Of a DNA stretch of 64,000 nucleotides, positions 60,201-64,000 are shown one piece after another. This DNA comes from Piscicola geometra (Eukaryota; Annelida; Clitellata; Hirudinida; Piscicolidae). The stretch spans positions 7,283,420 through 7,347,419 of the forward strand of contig OX030961.1 of assembly GCA_943735955.1 (NCBI GenBank). Reading direction: 5' to 3'. Both the position numbers and the translations under genes were made by a program. The stretch's first letter is position 1, and every line of letters starts with the position of its first letter. The notes under the pieces were generated by a model that saw only the letters and a program-made list of their open reading frames with translations, did not search any database and was not told where the DNA came from.

Positions 60201-63065
60201 TCAAGGCGTTGAGAGGTATTCTGAATGCAGCGAGTCTGCCTTGCATCCAGACTACTACTCGGAAACCCCGCCGAAACACCTCCACCCAAACGATTATTCA
60301 TCCAGCCTCGCCAGCAGCTACAATGACGTGTGTGGCTCACTCACCCGTTGCAAGTCTTCCATGTCGTCGAAGAATACACTGAGCCACTGCAAACTCTCAC
60401 AAAAAGACTCATTGAAACAGGATAGTAAAGTAGACCATTTCTTGGTGAACAAGACACTGGACTGGAAAACGATGACTGTTCCTCCCATCCTGCCTATCAC
60501 CAACGACTACTGCCCCGACAACAAAAACCTCGAGGAGAACTTTCTCTTTGCGGAGTATTCTCTGGTCTCGGAGGAGATCGACAACTACTCCGATGGCATC
60601 TATGGCCTGCGTAAGGCGCCCACCTTGAAGGAAGTTTTCGATGAAATGATCTACCAACGGGTGGCTCAAGGCTTTCAGATCGTCATTCCCAAGACCCTTC
60701 ACAACCACCCTTCCAGCAAAAAGGCCATCCGATACCAACACAACGTGGAGAAGGTGATGCTGAGCATGGGTCGGCTCTTCCACTACCTCACCATCCTCGA
60801 AAAAGACATCGTCGTGCGTCGCTACTTCCTCAGACACAACCTGTCGCAGCAGGCCAGCTACGACTACTCGTACCGCTTTCAGGTGCCTGACAGCCTCTAC
60901 TTCGATAGCTCGGTCACTTGCTTCGAAGCCGAGCCGTTGGACAACTACAACTGGAACTATGTCGACCACCACCTTCTCACTCAAGGAGAAAACACTGCCA
61001 ATATGGACACGAAAATGAAGTTCTGGAGATCGCGTTTCGTGGTCTTGCCTTCAATAAATACTGGCACCAAAGAGATCAAGAATCAAATAAAAAACGGAAT
61101 CAAAGACTTTTGGGCAAACGTGTATACTGAAAAGACTAGAAAAGAAAAAGAAGAGCTTGTGAACAACTTCATCAAGTTCATCGAGTCGGTGAACAGCATC
61201 ACTCCGAGCCAGGCCCGCAGGAACGAGCGCAGAGGCAGTTTGGGGCTGGCATCGGGGTTTCCCTTCCAGAAGACCGAGCCTCTAGAGACGAACGGACACT
61301 GCCAGCAGATCGAGCCCTCGAAGAACGAACAGTTCATAAAGTACGAAGAGGGAACTCCTTTGAGCGAGATTGTGCAGGCGATGTTGGACCCCAGTGAGGG
61401 CCTCAACTTCATCAAGTGCAACCTCTCGTGGGTGAACCTCCCAAACCACAGCTTCTCCAGTCCAGAGGCCATTTCGTGGCTCAAGAAGCACGTCAACTGC
61501 ATCAACCCGACCAGTCTCATGAATTCACTCATCGACCACAACTACATCTGCCACGCCTCTGACGATAAGAACAAGCGCTTTATTTTTGGATATAAAATCT
61601 ATTATATTTTACCAGAGAAGGGAAAATACATGAGCCAGACTGAGGGTTACAAGCCACAGATTGAACAAAACTTTGTTGAGGTTCGAACTTTTAGACAATT
61701 CATATTTTAAAGAGTTATGAATAGTGTGTAATGAAATCTTAAAAACCTTTTAAAATTTAATTAGACAATTTTTAGAATTCATAAAAATGCATCTGCTCAT
61801 TAATTCCTTCAATTTGACGATCTAAAGGTGGAGATTCTGGTAGAAGACGACGAAGACGTATTCTCTCGCAGACGACACACTCAACCACACTCGATGCTCA
61901 AAATCCACAATGAAAACCGCCTCCAAGCCTTGGAAATGGGAAAGTCAAAGCCGCTCTACAAGCACGTGCGCATCGACATCGACTACAAGGAGGGACACCG
62001 GCAAGAGTGGGGAGTGCTCAAACACCACCAGCTGTACACACCCACTTGCGCCTTCGATCTGGGAATCGAGTGGTTGGTCGCCACTGGCAGCATTTTAGGA
62101 GACAAAGTGATCGGCTGGTCTCGCAAAACTGGCACCCAGTTTCATATGCTTCCCATTCCCACCGACCCCTTCGCCCTCCCCTTCCTCAAGCACTCCGACC
62201 CTCTGCGTGGTCCCATCTACATCCCCATGGACATCAAATGTCTCGAGGTTGTTGCATACATATATATATATACGCAAGAACTATTCTAAATTCATCTATC
62301 ATACCTCCTTCCTACACAGTCTCCAAACCGGCCTGAGATGGACCATAGGATGCTGTTGGACTTCCAAGACTCAGTGCTCAAGTCTTTTGGCTTCATGAGG
62401 GACCGCTGCATCACGTCACTTTCTCTCTCGGAAGACTACATGATCTCCAAGGTATCCGTGATGTATTTTTCAACAATCTTTCTGGATATTTCCTCCAGAT
62501 ATTATACTCTCTTCTGATAGAATATCGTAAAATACCTATTCGCATATTTTTGAAGAATATATCCCTGACAGAAAGACGAGCTGCCAGAGTACATTCACTG
62601 CACGGGCGGGATGCTCATGATGGTGGTGTCGACACTGCACAAGGTGCAGAAGAAGGCGCAGCAGCAGGAAAAGTACGAGGACTTCATCATCAAGCAGTAC
62701 CACAAGCAGGTCTCCCTCTGCGACTACAAAGCTAACGAGTCGGACCTGTGTTCTCTGCACACTGTCGGTGAGTTCGTTGGATCCCCAGGCAAATTACCCA
62801 TTAAGAGGATGAAGATTATGTCTATTTTTAAATATATTAAAATATAGCGCCAAGACAAGCAACTGATTAACAGCACTAAATGCACGGCAACGCAGGCTTT
62901 TTGTGGGCGTGGAACTTCATGCTGACGAAGCGGTGGAGGACGTCACAGACTGGCGACGAGAAGGTGCATGACGCCATTCTGCAAGACGTGAGGGCCTTCA
63001 ACAGCAACAAGGGTGGCAGACTCAAGGAGGCCTGGGAGAAGTTCAAACTGAACTACAACATGTGA
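57208..63065 (+). CDS. DEPDC5: DEPDC5 (GATOR1 subunit, Iml1 homologue), complete, 9 coding exons
   Basis: Exons 57208-57405, 57585-57698, 57793-57930, 58222-58338, 58534-61680, 61828-62247, 62320-62451, 62572-62767 and 62896-63065, phase-consistent, 1,543 residues (human 1,603). Landmarks: FKEQYYSRSDMLRMRNHLMG, VHIFLQMSMEMWSFDNYGEL, VTITLFSRTFYEAKSIEDFP, AGRFYEDYYRVVVQNE, YNIPDWLKLSFYKSRSQDEC, KTFINPFYPSLLGFKVTSNR, the DEP domain about residues 1130-1215 (FSSPEAISWLKKHVNCINP, RFIFGYKIYYIL), and the C-terminal FLWAWNFMLTKRWRTSQTGD. Known role: with NPRL2 and NPRL3 it forms the RagA/B GTPase-activating complex that restrains mTORC1 at the lysosome when amino acids are low. Exon 5 (3.1 kb) is unusually long and more GC-rich than its surroundings. 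Exon 4 seems to end at a GC donor. The start was chosen as the first ATG after the acceptor-like cttctcag. Confidence 0.96.
58030..58135 (-). mobile_element. tRNA-like SINE fragment or tRNA pseudogene in DEPDC5 intron 3
   Basis: On the minus strand: A-box-like TAGTCTAGTTG (complement at 58115-58125) and B-box GGGTTCGATTGC (complement at 58074-58085). The two ends (GGGCATAG and TGCTACC) do not pair as an acceptor stem, so an intact tRNA gene is unlikely. Confidence 0.55.
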
Positions 63066-63236
63066 CTCGCTGAATCTTTGTTCGACTATTGAATTGAAAA
63101 CTACTGTGATCATAGTTCCCATTGGAAAACCTTCCTTTATAGCTGCTCATCATTATTTTGTAAACATTTTTATCAAACATAGAATGGCCTAGAAACTCTT
63201 TGGACTGACGCCACATTCTTCATGTATCATATTGAA

Positions 63237-63242
63237 AATAAA
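63237..63242 (+). terminator. Polyadenylation signal of DEPDC5
   Basis: AATAAA 172 bp after the DEPDC5 stop; a second AATAAA lies near 63271. Confidence 0.6.
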
Positions 63243-63358
63243 ATTGTAAATCACGCTTTTCACTTTATGAAATAAAATTTTAATTATAACAAAAACTCAA
63301 AATTCGATTAAAAATATATTTATATGTTCAATAAGAAAAATTAAAAAAGAAGTAACGG

Positions 63359-63805
63359 TCAGAGCTCGGTGGGAAATTCAGCAAAGCCACTCTTGGGCGT
63401 GTAGAGGCGTTTCTTCGTCGTCCCTTTCACTGCCACGACCGGCAGCAATCTTTTTTTGCTGCTGTCGCCAAACATGCTATGACTGGTATTGTTACTGTTA
63501 TTATTATGATTATTATTGGAAAATGTATTGTTACTGTTGTTGGTATTGTTAGTGCTAATGCTGTTGGAATTGTTGTTAAGTCTTTTGTTGGGGTTGCCAT
63601 TGTTGAGGCTGGTCGGTTCGTCCCAGTTGAGTTGCAGTGGCGTATTATCGACTCCACTTAATTCTACCGACGTTTTTGAATTGTAATAATTATTAATATT
63701 GGTATTATTCTTATTATTAATATTATTACTTGTAATATTATTTTTCTTTTTGTTATAAAAGTTTTTTGCTTCCTTTTGACCAGCGCCTTCACCCCTCTTA
63801 GAGGC
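63359..63805 (-). CDS. Unrecognised Asn-rich protein, last exon only
   Basis: The frame runs from an acceptor (gcaccaacag|gcctct, minus strand, right end 63805) to a stop at 63359-63361, about 148 codons. It starts ASKRGEGAGQKEAKNFYNKK, has Asn-rich low-complexity sequence, and ends with a basic, conserved-looking tail: KKRLLPVVAVKGTTKKRLYT, then PKSGFAEFPTEL. I do not recognise the family. The rest of the gene lies right of the window, or beyond an intron starting at 63806. It converges with DEPDC5, with 293 bp between stop codons. Confidence 0.55.
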   Translation of the reverse strand, partial: ASKRGEGAGQKEAKNFYNKKKNNITSNNINNKNNTNINNYYNSKTSVELSGVDNTPLQLNWDEPTSLNNGNPNKRLNNNSNSISTNNTNNSNNTFSNNNHNNNSNNTSHSMFGDSSKKRLLPVVAVKGTTKKRLYTPKSGFAEFPTEL

Positions 63806-63853
63806 CTGTTGGTGCATGCGAATTAGGAGTTCGTATGTAAAGATGTTCCAAAA

Positions 63854-63893
63854 TACTGAGAGTACAAGTGTAGTGTTGCACTACCCCTCAGTA
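63854..63893. other. Imperfect hairpin
   Basis: Outer arms TACTGAG / CTCAGTA and inner arms GTAGTG / CACTAC around TTG form a two-part stem in DNA or RNA. It lies in the presumed intron right of the 63359-63805 exon. Confidence 0.6.
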
Positions 63894-63905
63894 CATGATG
63901 TTAGT

Positions 63906-63922
63906 AACTAGCATTGCTAGTT
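63906..63922. other. Perfect inverted repeat AACTAGCA-T-TGCTAGTT
   Basis: An 8-bp perfect palindrome around one base, 12 bp after the hairpin at 63854-63893. Function unknown; the pair could be the end of a small mobile element or chance. Confidence 0.5.
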
Positions 63923-64000
63923 AGAAAAAGTGTAAAAAATAGATTAAAAAATATAAATATATATTAAGACTTAAATACAAGGCCGTCTGACCTTTGATTG

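Overview
This is a nuclear genome segment from a multicellular animal. The genes are split by many short introns, and every intron I could define is GT-AG except one probable GC-AG. The proteins are animal proteins: MEGF8, OS-9, NAA60, DEPDC5 and secreted CAP-domain proteins. Intergenic DNA is AT-rich. Microsatellites and minisatellites are extraordinarily dense, there are tRNA-derived SINE-like elements, and one interstitial block carries the TTAGGG-type telomere repeat. An annelid-like or other lophotrochozoan genome (for example a leech) would fit the repeat-laden proteins, but nothing here proves the species.

Layout. 1-19,629 (minus): the 5' two-thirds of a MEGF8 gene. I reconstructed 29 exons with matching intron phases; the 3' end lies left of the window. 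19,630-22,371: intergenic DNA with decayed repeats. 22,372-23,185 (minus): complete BUD31 splicing factor. It stands head-to-head, 246 bp between start codons, with an OS-9 ER lectin gene at 23,432-28,180 (plus). 30,342-38,659 (minus): a six-exon protein with four canonical EF-hands. 45,151-47,149 and 50,337-53,045 (plus): two tandem paralogous CAP/SCP genes of identical exon structure. 54,596-56,515 (plus): NAA60 N-terminal acetyltransferase. 57,208-63,065 (plus): complete DEPDC5 (GATOR1 subunit). 63,359-63,805 (minus): last exon of an unrecognised Asn-rich gene, tail-to-tail with DEPDC5. The genes do not form one pathway; they are ordinary metazoan housekeeping, signalling and secreted genes.

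The most unusual aspect is how tandem repeats have invaded genes. In MEGF8, trinucleotide and 24-bp arrays lie inside exons, in frame, within PSI, kelch and CUB domains: about 165 codons of mostly serine in one PSI domain, and several hundred Asn-rich codons in another. OS-9 carries about 325 residues of a 4-residue DGVK-based repeat. In introns, (AC)n, (ACC)n, (ATC)n and minisatellite arrays often run directly into the 3' splice site, so the last repeat unit appears to supply the C/A-rich tract and the CAG. Other notable items are an almost perfectly homogeneous 17-bp satellite of about 1.15 kb in a MEGF8 intron and a 354-bp hAT-like MITE with an intact 8-bp target duplication.

Exon coordinates were worked out by eye from splice consensus, phase and family similarity. 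Totals that close in frame (BUD31 144 aa, OS-9 1,044 aa, EF-hand protein 240 aa, both CAP proteins 245 aa, NAA60 247 aa, DEPDC5 1,543 aa) support them, but no transcript data were available.
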